From contig SUYC01000013.1 in assembly GCA_015060625.1 (NCBI GenBank), positions 1-64,000 of the forward strand: a stretch of 64,000 nucleotides of DNA, given 5' to 3'. Origin of the DNA: Xylanibacter ruminicola. Lineage in GTDB: Bacteria > Bacteroidota > Bacteroidia > Bacteroidales > Bacteroidaceae. Below are positions 36,911 through 45,916 of this stretch, in pieces. Below the pieces are notes generated by a model. That model was not told where the DNA came from. It did not search any database and saw only the letters and a program-made list of their open reading frames with translations. A program made the position numbers and the translations under genes. Numbering within the stretch: the stretch's first letter is position 1; each line of letters starts with the position of its first letter.

Positions 36911-37810
36911 ATGAAAAAAATCAGAGCAGCCGTAGTTGGTTACGGCAATATCGGTAAGTATGCGCTTGAGGCTCTCGAGACCGCTCCCGATTTTGAAGTA
37001 GCAGGCATCGTGCGTCGCAATGGCGCAGAGAACAAGCCCGCCGAGCTGGCACAGTATGAGGTTGTAAAGGATATCCGCGACCTGAAAGATGTAGATGTAG
37101 CTATCCTTGCAACCCCCACACGTAGCTGTGAGGAATATGCAAACCAGATTCTGCCATTGGGCATCAACACTGTTGACTCTTTCGACATCCACACACAGAT
37201 TCGTGGCTATCGTGAGCGCCTGATGAAGTTGAACAAGGAGACTAACACCGTTAGTGTGATTGCTGCAGGATGGGACCCAGGTTCTGATTCTATCGTACGT
37301 ACCCTGATGCAGAGCTTGGCTCCAAAGGGTCTGAGCTACACCAACTTCGGTCCTGGTATGTCGATGGGCCACAGTGTATGTGTTCGTTCTAAGGAGGGTG
37401 TGAAGAATGCCTTGAGCATGACCATCCCCTTGGGCGAGGGTATTCACCGCCGTATGGTATATGTAGAGTTGGAAGAGGGCGCTAAGCTCGAAGAGGTAAC
37501 CAAGGCTATCAAGGCCGATCCTTACTTCGCTTCTGACGAGACACACGTGTTCCAGGTAGAGAGCGTTGATGATGTACGCGATATGGGACATGGTGTAAAC
37601 TTGGTACGCAAGGGTGTGAGCGGTAAGACTCAGAACCAGCGTCTGGAGTTCAACATGAGCATCAACAACCCAGCCCTCACCGGTCAGGTTCTGGTTAATG
37701 TGGCTCGTGCTTCTATGCGTCTTGAACCAGGATGCTACACCATGGTAGAGATTCCTGTGATTGACATGCTGCCTGGTGACCGTGCCGATTTAATTGAACA
37801 CTTAGTTTAA
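36911..37810 (+). CDS. ddh: meso-diaminopimelate dehydrogenase
   Basis: The 299-residue NADPH enzyme converts tetrahydrodipicolinate directly to meso-diaminopimelate for lysine and peptidoglycan synthesis. Seen are the nucleotide fold VVGYGNIGKYALEAL, VDSFDIH, AAGWDPGSDS, FGPGMSMGHSV and the C-terminal NNPALTGQVLV-ARA. The promoter box TACTTTTG at 36860-36867 gives a leader of about 40 bases. The rest of 36710-36900 holds only this promoter region. Confidence 0.95.
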   Translation: MKKIRAAVVGYGNIGKYALEALETAPDFEVAGIVRRNGAENKPAELAQYEVVKDIRDLKDVDVAILATPTRSCEEYANQILPLGINTVDSFDIHTQIRGYRERLMKLNKETNTVSVIAAGWDPGSDSIVRTLMQSLAPKGLSYTNFGPGMSMGHSVCVRSKEGVKNALSMTIPLGEGIHRRMVYVELEEGAKLEEVTKAIKADPYFASDETHVFQVESVDDVRDMGHGVNLVRKGVSGKTQNQRLEFNMSINNPALTGQVLVNVARASMRLEPGCYTMVEIPVIDMLPGDRADLIEHLV

Positions 37811-37814
37811 TTTA

Positions 37815-37878
37815 AACACAGAGGTACAAAGACACAAAGAATTATAATAAGGACTCTGTACCTCTGTATCTCTGTGTT
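37815..37878. repeat. intergenic inverted repeat of CACAGAG units
   Basis: Between ddh and purN, the arms AACACAGAGGTACAAAG and, inverted, AACACAGAGATACAGAG form a hairpin built of tandem CACAGAG-like units, related to the one at 26940-27004. Confidence 0.7.
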
Positions 37879-37895
37879 GAATATTATTTTATGAA

Positions 37896-38462
37896 GTGAA
37901 CATTGCGATTTTTGTTTCTGGCAGTGGTACAAACTGCGAAAACCTGATTAAATATTTTGCTGGCTCCGAGCGTGTAAACTGCGCGCTCGTAGTCAGCAAT
38001 AAGTTTGATGCCTACGCCCTGGTCCGTGCCGAGCGCCTAGGCGTGCCAACAGCTGTAACACCTAAAGCTGAATTGAACGACCCTAACGTGATGCTGCCTT
38101 TGCTGAAGAAATACAGCATCGACTTTATCGTACTGGCAGGTTTTCTGCCTTTAGTGCCTAACTTCTTGATCGACGCCTATCCCCATCGCATCATCAATAT
38201 CCACCCTGCCCTTCTGCCCAAATATGGCGGCAAAGGCATGTGGGGGCATCATGTGCATGAGGCTGTGAAAGAGGCTGGCGAGACCGAGACAGGTATGACC
38301 GTACACTGGGTAACCCCCGTATGCGATTCAGGTGAGATTATCGCCCAATACAAAGTGGCCCTCTCGCCCGAAGACACCGTCGATGACATCGCCGAAAAAG
38401 AGCACCTATTAGAAATGAAATACTTCCCCAAGGTCGTCGAAGAAATACTGAAAACGCTGTAG
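37896..38462 (+). CDS. purN: phosphoribosylglycinamide formyltransferase
   Basis: The 188-residue product catalyses the third step of purine synthesis, transferring formyl from formyltetrahydrofolate to GAR. It shows FVSGSGTNCENLI, NIHPALLPKYGGKGMWG with the catalytic Asn/His, and the later HWVTPVCDSGEII aspartate. The start is GTG (37896); an ATG five bases before it is out of frame and meets a stop at once. Its last codons lie inside the terminator shared with lpd. Confidence 0.94.
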   Translation: MNIAIFVSGSGTNCENLIKYFAGSERVNCALVVSNKFDAYALVRAERLGVPTAVTPKAELNDPNVMLPLLKKYSIDFIVLAGFLPLVPNFLIDAYPHRIINIHPALLPKYGGKGMWGHHVHEAVKEAGETETGMTVHWVTPVCDSGEIIAQYKVALSPEDTVDDIAEKEHLLEMKYFPKVVEEILKTL

Positions 38463-38484
38463 AGATTAATCTACAGCGTTTTTT
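38451..38484. terminator. bidirectional terminator overlapping the ends of purN and lpd
   Basis: AAAACGCTGTAGA and TCTACAGCGTTTT form a perfect 13-bp stem with a 6-base loop, flanked by A and T runs. It ends both convergent genes and encodes the final residues of each (KTL of purN, KNAVD of lpd). Confidence 0.85.
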
Positions 38485-39710
38485 AGTATCTCAGAGAGTG
38501 TTGGATGGATGTGCACCATATCGGCCAGTTCGGCGATGGTGGTGTTTTTACACATCAGTACACTGACTTCTTGGACGATATCTGCCGAATGTGCACCATA
38601 GGCGTGACAGCCTAAGATTGCACCATCATCAGGTGATACAAATAACTTCAGCATGCCTTCGGTTTCGTTCATCGCCATAGCTTTACCATTAGCACGCCAG
38701 AACGATTTCTTACACTCGTAGGCGATACCCTGCGCCTTGAGCTGGTCTTCGGTAGGACCAACACAAGCGGCCTCGGGTTCTGTAAAGATAGCGGCAGGCA
38801 TGATATCAAAGCGGATATGGTCTTGCTTACCGATAATCTGGTTCACTACATGGACGGCCTGCATCTCAGCGGCATGAGCCAGCATCTGACGGCCATTCAC
38901 ATCGCCAATGGTATAGATGGGCAATGGATGTTGGATGGTGGGTGTTAGTTGATAGTTTTCATCCACAGGGATGGCACCGTTTGGAGCTAGTTCTACACCT
39001 ATCGTCTCAAGACCTAGGCCCTCGGTACGAGGCTTGCGACCAGTAGCCATCAGGACAACATCGGCATCGATATCAGCGATATCCTCAACGGCAGTCTTCA
39101 TCTTGAAAGTAATACCGCCTTTCTCAAGATACTTGCGCAGACGCTTGGCGATATCGCTATCAAGGGCAGGCAGACACTCCTTCAAATATTCAATCACCGT
39201 CACCTCCGAGCCGAAACGGTTGAACACACTTGCGAACTCCATACCTATCACACCGGCACCAATGATAGCGAGGCGTTGGGGCAGGGTTTCGAGATTCAAC
39301 AATCCTGTAGAGTCAACCACACGAGGATCTGTATCAACTCCTTTTATCGGCAGCCATTTGGTTTCAGAGCCAGTGGCGATGATAATGGGAACCTTCCCCA
39401 CCCCCTCTAACAGGAGGGGAGTTGTTGCAAAACTTGCTTTCTCGCGAACCAGTGTGATGTTCGGATGCGAGAGGATGGTTTCCACACCTTGACGCAACTG
39501 CGGCACCACGGTAGCCATACGTTCGCGGGCCTCAGCGAACGAGGCACTGTGCACGTAAGTTTTGGTTGGAATACAACCCACATTCAGACAGGTACCACCC
39601 ACCTCTGAGCCTTCGAAGATAACCACCTTCAGGCCCTGCTTGGCGGCATATTCAGCGGCGCGGTACCCACCAGGGCCCGCACCGATGATAATCAAATCCA
39701 CTTTATCCAT
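38466..39710 (-). CDS. lpdA: dihydrolipoyl dehydrogenase
   Basis: This 414-residue flavoprotein reoxidises the lipoyl arm of GcvH. It has GAGPGGYRAA for FAD, the redox pair GGTCLNVGCIPTK, GAGVIGMEFASVF for NAD, and the C-terminal HIHPTLSE with the catalytic histidine. It is about 40-50 residues shorter than typical. Two low-complexity stretches sit in surface loops: PLLLEGVGKV (39390-39424) and LTPTIQHPLP (38918-38955). It is last in the glycine cleavage operon, 14 bases after gcvPB. Confidence 0.93.
   Translation of the reverse strand: MDKVDLIIIGAGPGGYRAAEYAAKQGLKVVIFEGSEVGGTCLNVGCIPTKTYVHSASFAEARERMATVVPQLRQGVETILSHPNITLVREKASFATTPLLLEGVGKVPIIIATGSETKWLPIKGVDTDPRVVDSTGLLNLETLPQRLAIIGAGVIGMEFASVFNRFGSEVTVIEYLKECLPALDSDIAKRLRKYLEKGGITFKMKTAVEDIADIDADVVLMATGRKPRTEGLGLETIGVELAPNGAIPVDENYQLTPTIQHPLPIYTIGDVNGRQMLAHAAEMQAVHVVNQIIGKQDHIRFDIMPAAIFTEPEAACVGPTEDQLKAQGIAYECKKSFWRANGKAMAMNETEGMLKLFVSPDDGAILGCHAYGAHSADIVQEVSVLMCKNTTIAELADMVHIHPTLSEILKNAVD
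38918..38955. repeat. in-frame CACCCA/CATCCA-type low-complexity insert in lpd
   Basis: On the coding strand the segment reads as ACACCCACCATCCAACATCC-like units. It encodes LTPTIQHPLP just before YTIGDVNG, where the family usually has only a short linker. It resembles the insert in gcvT. Confidence 0.5.
39390..39424. repeat. in-frame GC-rich palindromic insert in lpd
   Basis: The coding strand has CCCCTCCTGTTAGAGGGG followed by a G-rich tail. The CCCCTC/GAGGGG arms form a small hairpin, and the segment is translated as PLLLEGVGKV. It looks like a short dispersed palindrome carried in frame. Confidence 0.55.
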
Positions 39711-39723
39711 TGAACTTTGAACT

Positions 39724-41130
39724 TTATGCCTCAGTCTTTAATTGACGGAAAGTCGTCACTGGATGTTTGGCGGCGAGGACATCATCCACACGTCCGATAG
39801 GGGTATCGTGAGGCGCTGTCTTCACCAACTCAGGATTCAGCTTTGCCTCCTCGGCGATCTGTCGCATCACAGCAATAAAGCCATCCAGTGTCTCCTTACT
39901 CTCGTTCTCCGTAGGTTCTATCATCAGACTCTCATGGAAGAGCAACGGGAAATAGATGGTGGGTGCATGATAACCATAATCCAGCAGTCGCTTGGCCACA
40001 TCCATCGTGGTGACACCCGTCGATTTATCCTTCAGTCCGTCGAACACGAACTCATGACAACAGATGGTATCGATAGGCAACTCATAGGCATCCTTCAGGC
40101 ATTCCTTGATGTAGTTGGCATTGAGCACAGCCAGCGGCCCAACCTCTTTGACATGCTCACGCCCCAACGAGAGGATGTAAGCATAGGCACGCATCATCAC
40201 GGCATAGTTGCCCTGATAGGGCGACACGAATGGGAAGCAATCCTGCAGTCCCTCACGGACACCCACCGGACCACTGCCAGGACCACCACCACCATGAGGC
40301 GTTGAGAATGTCTTGTGCAGATTGATATGCATCACATCAAAGCCCATATCACCAGGACGACAAGCACCCAGCATCGGGTTGAGATTAGCACCATCATAAT
40401 ACATCAGTCCGCCACAGCCGTGGATAAGTTGGGCAATCTCGGGAATGCTGGTTTCAAAGAGTCCCAAAGTGTTGGGATTGGTCATCATCATGGCGGCGAT
40501 AGTGGGGCCTTCTTGGCCCACAAGGCGCTCTAAATCTTCAAGATCGACCAGCCCATTCGGGCTAGATTTCACCTCAATGATTTCCAGGCCACAAACGGCA
40601 GCCGAAGCTGGGTTGGTGCCGTGGGCACTATCGGGCACAATCACCTTTTTGCGCTGCAAGTCGCCACGCCCGCGGTGATAGTTATCGATAGTCATCAGTC
40701 CCGTCAGTTCACCATGCGCTCCGGCATAGGGTTTAAAAGTAAAGTGAGCCAATCCCGTCAGCGCGCAGAGCGACTTTTCCAACAGGGTTACCAAAGCCTG
40801 CGCACCACGTACCGTTTCGGCAGGCTGTTCTGGGTGCAGATGCTGGAACTGTGGCAGGGCAGCCATCTCCTCGTTGATTTTGGGATTGTACTTCATGGTA
40901 CAAGAGCCCAAGGGGTAGAAGCCCGTATCCACACCAAAGTTATTATTGGAGAGATTGGTGTAATGGCGCACCACGGTGAGCTCGTCGCACTCAGGCAACT
41001 GCGCCTCTTCGGCACGCTGTATCTCAGCAGGAATCTCGTAATTGCCAAAGCGATTCTTTGGCAGACTGTAGCCTTTGCGCCCCTCCTTAGAGAGTTCAAA
41101 GATCAAGTTTCCATATAGTCGGTTATTCAT
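39724..41130 (-). CDS. gcvPB: glycine dehydrogenase (decarboxylating) subunit 2
   Basis: The 468-residue C-terminal half of the P protein carries the PLP site, seen as [19 protein letters not shown] with the Schiff-base lysine. With GcvPA it decarboxylates glycine and loads the aminomethyl group on GcvH. Its ATG overlaps the gcvPA stop (ATGA, 41127-41130). Length is normal for the split form. Confidence 0.95.
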   Translation of the reverse strand: MNNRLYGNLIFELSKEGRKGYSLPKNRFGNYEIPAEIQRAEEAQLPECDELTVVRHYTNLSNNNFGVDTGFYPLGSCTMKYNPKINEEMAALPQFQHLHPEQPAETVRGAQALVTLLEKSLCALTGLAHFTFKPYAGAHGELTGLMTIDNYHRGRGDLQRKKVIVPDSAHGTNPASAAVCGLEIIEVKSSPNGLVDLEDLERLVGQEGPTIAAMMMTNPNTLGLFETSIPEIAQLIHGCGGLMYYDGANLNPMLGACRPGDMGFDVMHINLHKTFSTPHGGGGPGSGPVGVREGLQDCFPFVSPYQGNYAVMMRAYAYILSLGREHVKEVGPLAVLNANYIKECLKDAYELPIDTICCHEFVFDGLKDKSTGVTTMDVAKRLLDYGYHAPTIYFPLLFHESLMIEPTENESKETLDGFIAVMRQIAEEAKLNPELVKTAPHDTPIGRVDDVLAAKHPVTTFRQLKTEA

Positions 41131-42443
41131 AAGGCAGCAATCTTTACGAGGTTATCAATTTCTTCCTTGGTACGCTTCTCGGTAACGGCAAACAGAATGC
41201 CATCTTCGCACTTCACACCACCCAAGAACCCTGCATCAATGAAACGCTGGTAGAGAGTGTCGATATCACCATCGTACTTCACTAAGAACTCATTGAAGAA
41301 AGGCTTTTCATACGCCAACGAGAAACGCCCCGTCTTCAGTAGTTCGTCACACAGATAGTGGGCACCGGCATAAGAGAGTTGGGCAGCCTCCTTCATGCCC
41401 TGTTTTCCCATCAGCGAGAGATAGATAGTCACAAAGAGTGCCATCAGACTCTGGTTAGAACAGATATTCGAAGTGGCCTTCTGGCGACGGATATGCTGTT
41501 CGCGGGCCTGCAGGGTGAGCACGAAAGCTCGCTGCCCCCGGTTATCCTGAGTCATACCAACAATACGCCCTGGCATCTTTCTGATGAGTTTTTCCGTGCA
41601 ACACATATACCCCACGTACGGACCGCCAAACTGCATGGGGATACCTAAACTCTGACCATCGCCCACTGCGATATCAGCCCCCCACTCGCCAGGTGTCTTC
41701 AGCACCGCCAAGTCGGCAGCCACACTATCCATAATGAAGAGTGCCTTATGCTCATGACAAGCCTCAGCAAAACCGGTAAAGTCCTCTACGATACCATACA
41801 CGTTGGGCTGTTGAACGACGACGCCGGCAACATTGCCAGTTGAGAGTTGAGTGTTTAGTGTTGAGAGATCAGTCACGCCATCCTTTGTTGGGATGGTTTC
41901 CAATTCGATACCTTTATGCAGGGCATAAGTGTCGAGCACGCGGCGGGTTTTGGGATTCAGAGCGGCCGACACCAGCACCTTGTTTTGTTTTTTACCAGCA
42001 GCCACAGCCATCATCATCGCCTCGGCACAGGCGGTAGTACCGTCGTACATCGAGGCATTCGAGATGTCCATGCCTGTCAGTTCGGCCATCATACTCTGGT
42101 ATTCAAAGATATAATGCAGGGTACCTTGTGAGATCTCTGCCTGGTACGGGGTGTACGAGGTGAGAAACTCTGAGCGCTGCAACAGACTGGGTATCACAGA
42201 TGGCATATAGTGGTCATAGACACCATAGCCGGCGAAGCAGGTGAGCTGCTGGTTCTGCGATGCCAGCTTGGCGAAGGTATCGCGCACCTCGAGTTCGCTC
42301 ATCTCCGAGGGCAACTGGTAGTCGCCCTTAAAGCGGATGCTGTCTGGTATCTGAGCATAGAGTCCGTCGAGGTCTTTCACCCCCACCTTCTCCATCATCG
42401 CCTGCAAGTCATCCGTCGTATGCGGAAAATACTTATAATCCAT
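41127..42443 (-). CDS. gcvPA: glycine dehydrogenase (decarboxylating) subunit 1
   Basis: The 438-residue N-terminal half of the split P protein has [38 protein letters not shown] and the C-terminal [11 protein letters not shown] stretch [11 protein letters not shown] near residue 195 is encoded by CTCAACT-like repeats (41839-41867), the same sequence that frameshifts the gene at 49 kb. Here it is in frame. It lies 21 bases after gcvH. Confidence 0.95.
   Translation of the reverse strand: MDYKYFPHTTDDLQAMMEKVGVKDLDGLYAQIPDSIRFKGDYQLPSEMSELEVRDTFAKLASQNQQLTCFAGYGVYDHYMPSVIPSLLQRSEFLTSYTPYQAEISQGTLHYIFEYQSMMAELTGMDISNASMYDGTTACAEAMMMAVAAGKKQNKVLVSAALNPKTRRVLDTYALHKGIELETIPTKDGVTDLSTLNTQLSTGNVAGVVVQQPNVYGIVEDFTGFAEACHEHKALFIMDSVAADLAVLKTPGEWGADIAVGDGQSLGIPMQFGGPYVGYMCCTEKLIRKMPGRIVGMTQDNRGQRAFVLTLQAREQHIRRQKATSNICSNQSLMALFVTIYLSLMGKQGMKEAAQLSYAGAHYLCDELLKTGRFSLAYEKPFFNEFLVKYDGDIDTLYQRFIDAGFLGGVKCEDGILFAVTEKRTKEEIDNLVKIAAL
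41839..41867. repeat. in-frame CTCAACT-type insert in gcvPA
   Basis: The coding strand reads CTCTCAACACTAAACACTCA and then ACTCTCAACT, which are tandem 7-base-like units. It encodes the loop [10 protein letters not shown]. It is the same unit as the tract at 49053-49073. Confidence 0.65.
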
Positions 42444-42464
42444 AGTTTATATTTTTGGCACGGA

Positions 42465-42845
42465 TTACTTCTCGCAGAAGGCTGCGTAATCAGCAGCCGA
42501 CATCAGGTTGTCGAGCTCGGTCTTGTCGCTGAGTTCCACTTTGATAATCCAGTTCTCAAAAGCATCCTGATTGATCAGCTCGGGCTGGTCGTCGAGGGCT
42601 TCGTTCACCTCTACCACCGTACCGCTGACAGGCGAATACAGGTCGCTGGCAGCCTTTACGCTCTCTACGGCGCCAAACTCCTCACCAGCTTCCACCTCAT
42701 CATCCACATCAGGCATATCCACATACACCACATTACCCAGTGCGTTCTGCGCATAGTCGGTGATACCGATAAAACCAAAATTACCTTCTACTCTTACATA
42801 TTCGTGCGACTCTGAGTAGTAGAGTCCTTCAATTACTTTTGCCAT
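42465..42845 (-). CDS. gcvH: glycine cleavage system H protein
   Basis: The 126-residue carrier has its lipoyl-lysine in VESVKAASDLYSPVSG. It shuttles the aminomethyl group between P, T and L proteins. It lies between gcvT and gcvPA in the operon with short gaps. Lipoylation would be supplied by the lplA-like gene at the start of the operon. Confidence 0.96.
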   Translation of the reverse strand: MAKVIEGLYYSESHEYVRVEGNFGFIGITDYAQNALGNVVYVDMPDVDDEVEAGEEFGAVESVKAASDLYSPVSGTVVEVNEALDDQPELINQDAFENWIIKVELSDKTELDNLMSAADYAAFCEK

Positions 42846-42874
42846 AATCTTTATAGTTTTAATTTTTCAATTCT

Positions 42875-44014
42875 TCAACTCTTCTTATAACTCTTGTTAT
42901 AAAATTGCTTTTTTACCACTTTGCCAGGGAATACCTTCTTACGGATCTGAATCTGCACTTCGGTATCCAGTTTAGCATACTCTGCATCTACCAGCGCCAT
43001 GCACACGCTCTTATCAGTAGAGAGGGTGTGATAACCCGTTGTCACCTCACCGATAGGTTCGCCTGCCATATTCAGCACGGTATAGCCATGACGGGGGATA
43101 GCCTTATCGGCCAGTTCGATGCCTACCAGTTTCTTGGCGGGCCCTTCAGCCTTCTGTCTGGCCAGCGCCTCCTTACCGATAAACTCAGCTTTGTCGAGTT
43201 TTACAAACATGCCCAGACCAGCCATGATAGGTGTGATATTCTCCGAGAGTTCGTCGCCATAGAGCGGCAGTCCCACCTCGAAGCGCAGTGTGTCGCGACA
43301 TCCCAGTCCGCAGGCCTGCACACCAGCAGCAATCAACTTATCCCAACATTCACGGATATAGTCGTGCGAGGCATAGATTTCAAAGCCGTCCTCCCCAGTA
43401 TAGCCTGTACGCGAGATGATAACTTGGGTGGTGGGTGATGGGTGGTGGGTGATGGTTATTTGTTTGCAGGTGTAGAAAGTGAGTTCGGCACAAGGCAGAC
43501 CCAATACCGTTTCAACGGCATGCTCAGCTTCAGGACCTTGCACCGCTATCTGACCATAATAGTCGGAACGGTTCTGCAGGTCGATATCAAAGCCTGCGGC
43601 ATGCTCCAGCATCCAGGCCCAGTCCTTATCGATATTGGCAGCGTTGATAACCAGGAAGAAATCGTTCTCTCCCATCTTATACACCAGCAGGTCATCTACC
43701 GTACCACCATTCTCGTAGCACATCATACCATAGTAAATCTTACCTATAGGGGCACCAGCCACATCGTTGGTAAAGATATGTTGCACATAGCGCTCAGCAT
43801 CAGGCCCCTTTACGGTTACCTCACCCATGTGACTCACATCAAAGAGGCCCACATGCTCTCTGACAGCCATGTGCTCAGGAGCGATACCAGCCATCTGGTA
43901 GAGCAAGGGCATATCGAAGCCGCCGAATGTCACCATCGTAGCCCCCAACGACAGATGCTTGTCGTATAAGCAGGTACGCTTTTCTTTCTTTTCAAGTTCT
44001 TGTTTGATTGCCAT
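42875..44014 (-). CDS. gcvT: glycine cleavage system T protein (aminomethyltransferase)
   Basis: The 379-residue product transfers the methylene group to tetrahydrofolate. Seen are FDVSHMGEV, NAANIDKDWAWM, SRTGYTGEDGFEIY and CGLGCRDTLRFEVGLPLYG. A loop TITHHPSPTTQV (about residue 190) is encoded by tandem CACCCA/CATCACC units (43425-43456) and lies just before the conserved ISRTGYTGEDG; this part is longer than in most homologues. It lies 24 bases after lplA. Confidence 0.95.
   Translation of the reverse strand: MAIKQELEKKEKRTCLYDKHLSLGATMVTFGGFDMPLLYQMAGIAPEHMAVREHVGLFDVSHMGEVTVKGPDAERYVQHIFTNDVAGAPIGKIYYGMMCYENGGTVDDLLVYKMGENDFFLVINAANIDKDWAWMLEHAAGFDIDLQNRSDYYGQIAVQGPEAEHAVETVLGLPCAELTFYTCKQITITHHPSPTTQVIISRTGYTGEDGFEIYASHDYIRECWDKLIAAGVQACGLGCRDTLRFEVGLPLYGDELSENITPIMAGLGMFVKLDKAEFIGKEALARQKAEGPAKKLVGIELADKAIPRHGYTVLNMAGEPIGEVTTGYHTLSTDKSVCMALVDAEYAKLDTEVQIQIRKKVFPGKVVKKQFYNKSYKKS
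43425..43456. repeat. in-frame CACCCA-type tandem insert in gcvT
   Basis: On the given strand GGTGGTGGGTGATGGGTGGT and then GGGTGATGG form two GGGTGGTGGGTGAT-like units. It is translated as THHPSPTTQ. Confidence 0.65.
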
Positions 44015-44038
44015 AGATTATTGTTTATTTTAGAATTG

Positions 44039-44749
44039 TTATTGTATCAAATGAATGAATTCAGATTTCAGGTAGCCTTGTTCTATCGTCTCTATCTCCT
44101 TGACTTGCTCATCGGTGAGCAACAGTTCACCTTCGCAGAGCGTGCTGCGTATCAGCGCCTTCACCTCATCGAGCGTCAGGTTCACATGATCTTTCAGGAG
44201 CGTGATGCGCTGCCGCACGCTCTGGATGCCTTTCTTCTCCAGTTTCTCCGGGCCTGGTGTGATAGCATTGAGCATGTGCGTCATATCAGTATCATAGAGC
44301 ATGGTGCTATGCACGATAGCCCTGCCTGGCAACTGATAATAAGCCGTGCCGCACACCTTCCGTTCGCCTATCATGATGTCGTTATGACTGGTGCCTGTGG
44401 CCTCAACACCCATCTTGCGCAGCACCAACAGCATCATCTGCACAAACCTGTTGAAGGTGTAGCCCACCTGGTCGCCATCGCTCACATAGGATAGCATCAG
44501 ATTGTCCATATCAGCATACACGCAACCGCCCCCACTCTTACGCCTGTACATATTTATATGGTGCTGGCGACAGTAATCCACGTTCACCTCATTCTCCAGC
44601 ACCTGGTTACGTCCGAAAATCACGCTGGGTGCCACCTGCCACATAAAAAAGCAGTCGGGCTCGTTCAGATGCTTGGCCACATACTCCTCCATGGCCAGAT
44701 AGAAAGAAAGCTGGCGGGTTTTGTTAGTAGGTAAGGCTATATATTTCAT
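44039..44749 (-). CDS. lplA: lipoate-protein ligase A-like protein
   Basis: The 236-residue product has the ligase motif YRRKSGGGCVYADMDNLMLS and the lysine region GERKVCGTAYYQ. It should attach lipoate (or transfer it) to GcvH. It lacks the C-terminal accessory domain of E. coli LplA (usual length about 340), so it may be a transferase or need a partner. It heads the glycine cleavage operon; a box TATTTTTG lies about 40 bases upstream. Confidence 0.88.
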   Translation of the reverse strand: MKYIALPTNKTRQLSFYLAMEEYVAKHLNEPDCFFMWQVAPSVIFGRNQVLENEVNVDYCRQHHINMYRRKSGGGCVYADMDNLMLSYVSDGDQVGYTFNRFVQMMLLVLRKMGVEATGTSHNDIMIGERKVCGTAYYQLPGRAIVHSTMLYDTDMTHMLNAITPGPEKLEKKGIQSVRQRITLLKDHVNLTLDEVKALIRSTLCEGELLLTDEQVKEIETIEQGYLKSEFIHLIQ

Positions 44750-44836
44750 ATTGGTAGAGTATAGTCGTTAAAACTTTCTGCAAAAATATGAAGAAATTAT
44801 GTAACCGCCAAAGGTTTTCTTCTAAAATATGCTAAA

Positions 44837-44858
44837 AGGGGAACTATTGTCCCCCTAA
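44837..44858 (-). terminator. hairpin terminator at the stop of the esterase fusion gene
   Basis: GGGGGACAATAGTTCCCC, then TTTT on the minus strand, forms a short GC stem that contains the TAG stop codon itself. Confidence 0.6.
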
Positions 44859-45809
44859 GCGTTCGAAGTATGGGATGATGTCATCCCAAGTCTTGAAGGT
44901 ATCAGAGCCGAACTCTATCAGCGTGGCCATGCCATCAACCTTGTGTGTATCAATCAGATAATCACCATAGAGCAGATGCTTCTGATTCGTAAAAATGGTA
45001 TGTCCGTAGGCAGGCACGTTGACATATTCATAGAGCCAGGCATTCACATCGGCATAATCCTTGGCATCTACTGTAGCAGGAGCCACGAAATAGAGCTGGT
45101 AGGTTTCGAGCAGTTGACGGATGGCTTTCTGCGACGAGCTGCGCGGTTTGCCATACTGATCGATGAGCGAACTGGTGCTGATATACACGATGGGACGCTC
45201 TCGGCCTTCTTGCTTATCGCTGACCCAACGGATGACAGGCACCACCGAATGCATGAACGAGCCGTCGTTCATACGGTGCTCGCCATGAAAACGAACGGCC
45301 TGCTGGTAGTGATTGCGAAACAGGTCGTAGGTGTTCACCGTCGTATCCTCGTCGCCAAAGAGGCCCCAGACATGCTGCTGCTCGGCTTCGCTGGTATCGG
45401 CAAAACACTTCTCGGTGATATCTTTATACTCCTTGACCAGGGCCTTGGTGACGATAAAGTCCTGCACACCATCCTGACGAGGGTTCTGAAAATGCTGGGC
45501 ACCTATCATGCCGTGCTCTTTCATGGTGTCGCCCATCTGCATGGCAGGGTTCACCAATATGCGGTCATAGCCATGCAGCATCTCGGCATACATGCCACCC
45601 ATGGAGGTGCCGATAATCAGGTCGGGCTTCTCGGTTTCACACATATTATATAATAAGGTCATCGCCTCTTCGGGGTGGATAGGCAGGTCGGGGGCTATCA
45701 CCTCGGCCTCGGTCAACACCTCACGTATTCGGGTGACGGTACCACTCTGACCCGACGAGCCAAAGCCGTGCACATACATCACTTTTTTTCCTTTAAATAA
45801 ATCCATCAT
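44844..45809 (-). CDS. YqiA-like esterase fused to a degenerate NT5C-like HAD domain
   Basis: The 321-residue product begins with an alpha/beta hydrolase of the YqiA/UPF0227 type: VMYVHGFGSSGQSGT, nucleophile in IIGTSMGG, and VNPA. A second part (about 195-320) resembles 5'-deoxyribonucleotidase (NT5C) HAD proteins: PIVYISTSSLID, YQLYFVAPA, then HTIFTNQKHLLYGDYLID and FGSDTFKTWDDI. The HAD nucleophile motif D-x-D-G is replaced by S-T-S-S, and the later D-D is D-T, so the second domain looks catalytically dead. The start is a double ATG at 45809/45806, right behind a box TACTTTTG, so it is almost leaderless. It is divergent from the aquaporin gene. Confidence 0.7.
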   Translation of the reverse strand: MMDLFKGKKVMYVHGFGSSGQSGTVTRIREVLTEAEVIAPDLPIHPEEAMTLLYNMCETEKPDLIIGTSMGGMYAEMLHGYDRILVNPAMQMGDTMKEHGMIGAQHFQNPRQDGVQDFIVTKALVKEYKDITEKCFADTSEAEQQHVWGLFGDEDTTVNTYDLFRNHYQQAVRFHGEHRMNDGSFMHSVVPVIRWVSDKQEGRERPIVYISTSSLIDQYGKPRSSSQKAIRQLLETYQLYFVAPATVDAKDYADVNAWLYEYVNVPAYGHTIFTNQKHLLYGDYLIDTHKVDGMATLIEFGSDTFKTWDDIIPYFERLGGQ

Positions 45810-45916
45810 GGTGCAAAAGTACAAAATTACGGCCAAAAAATTTGCACAAAACAAAATTATTTGTATCTTTGCAAGCAAATTTTCATATTAACAATCAACA
45901 TTTTAAATGTAGGATT

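Noticed and set aside
43425..43456. Repeat in gcvT as a CRISPR-like array
   Set aside because: The units are shorter than 15 bases, contiguous, without unique spacers, and translated.
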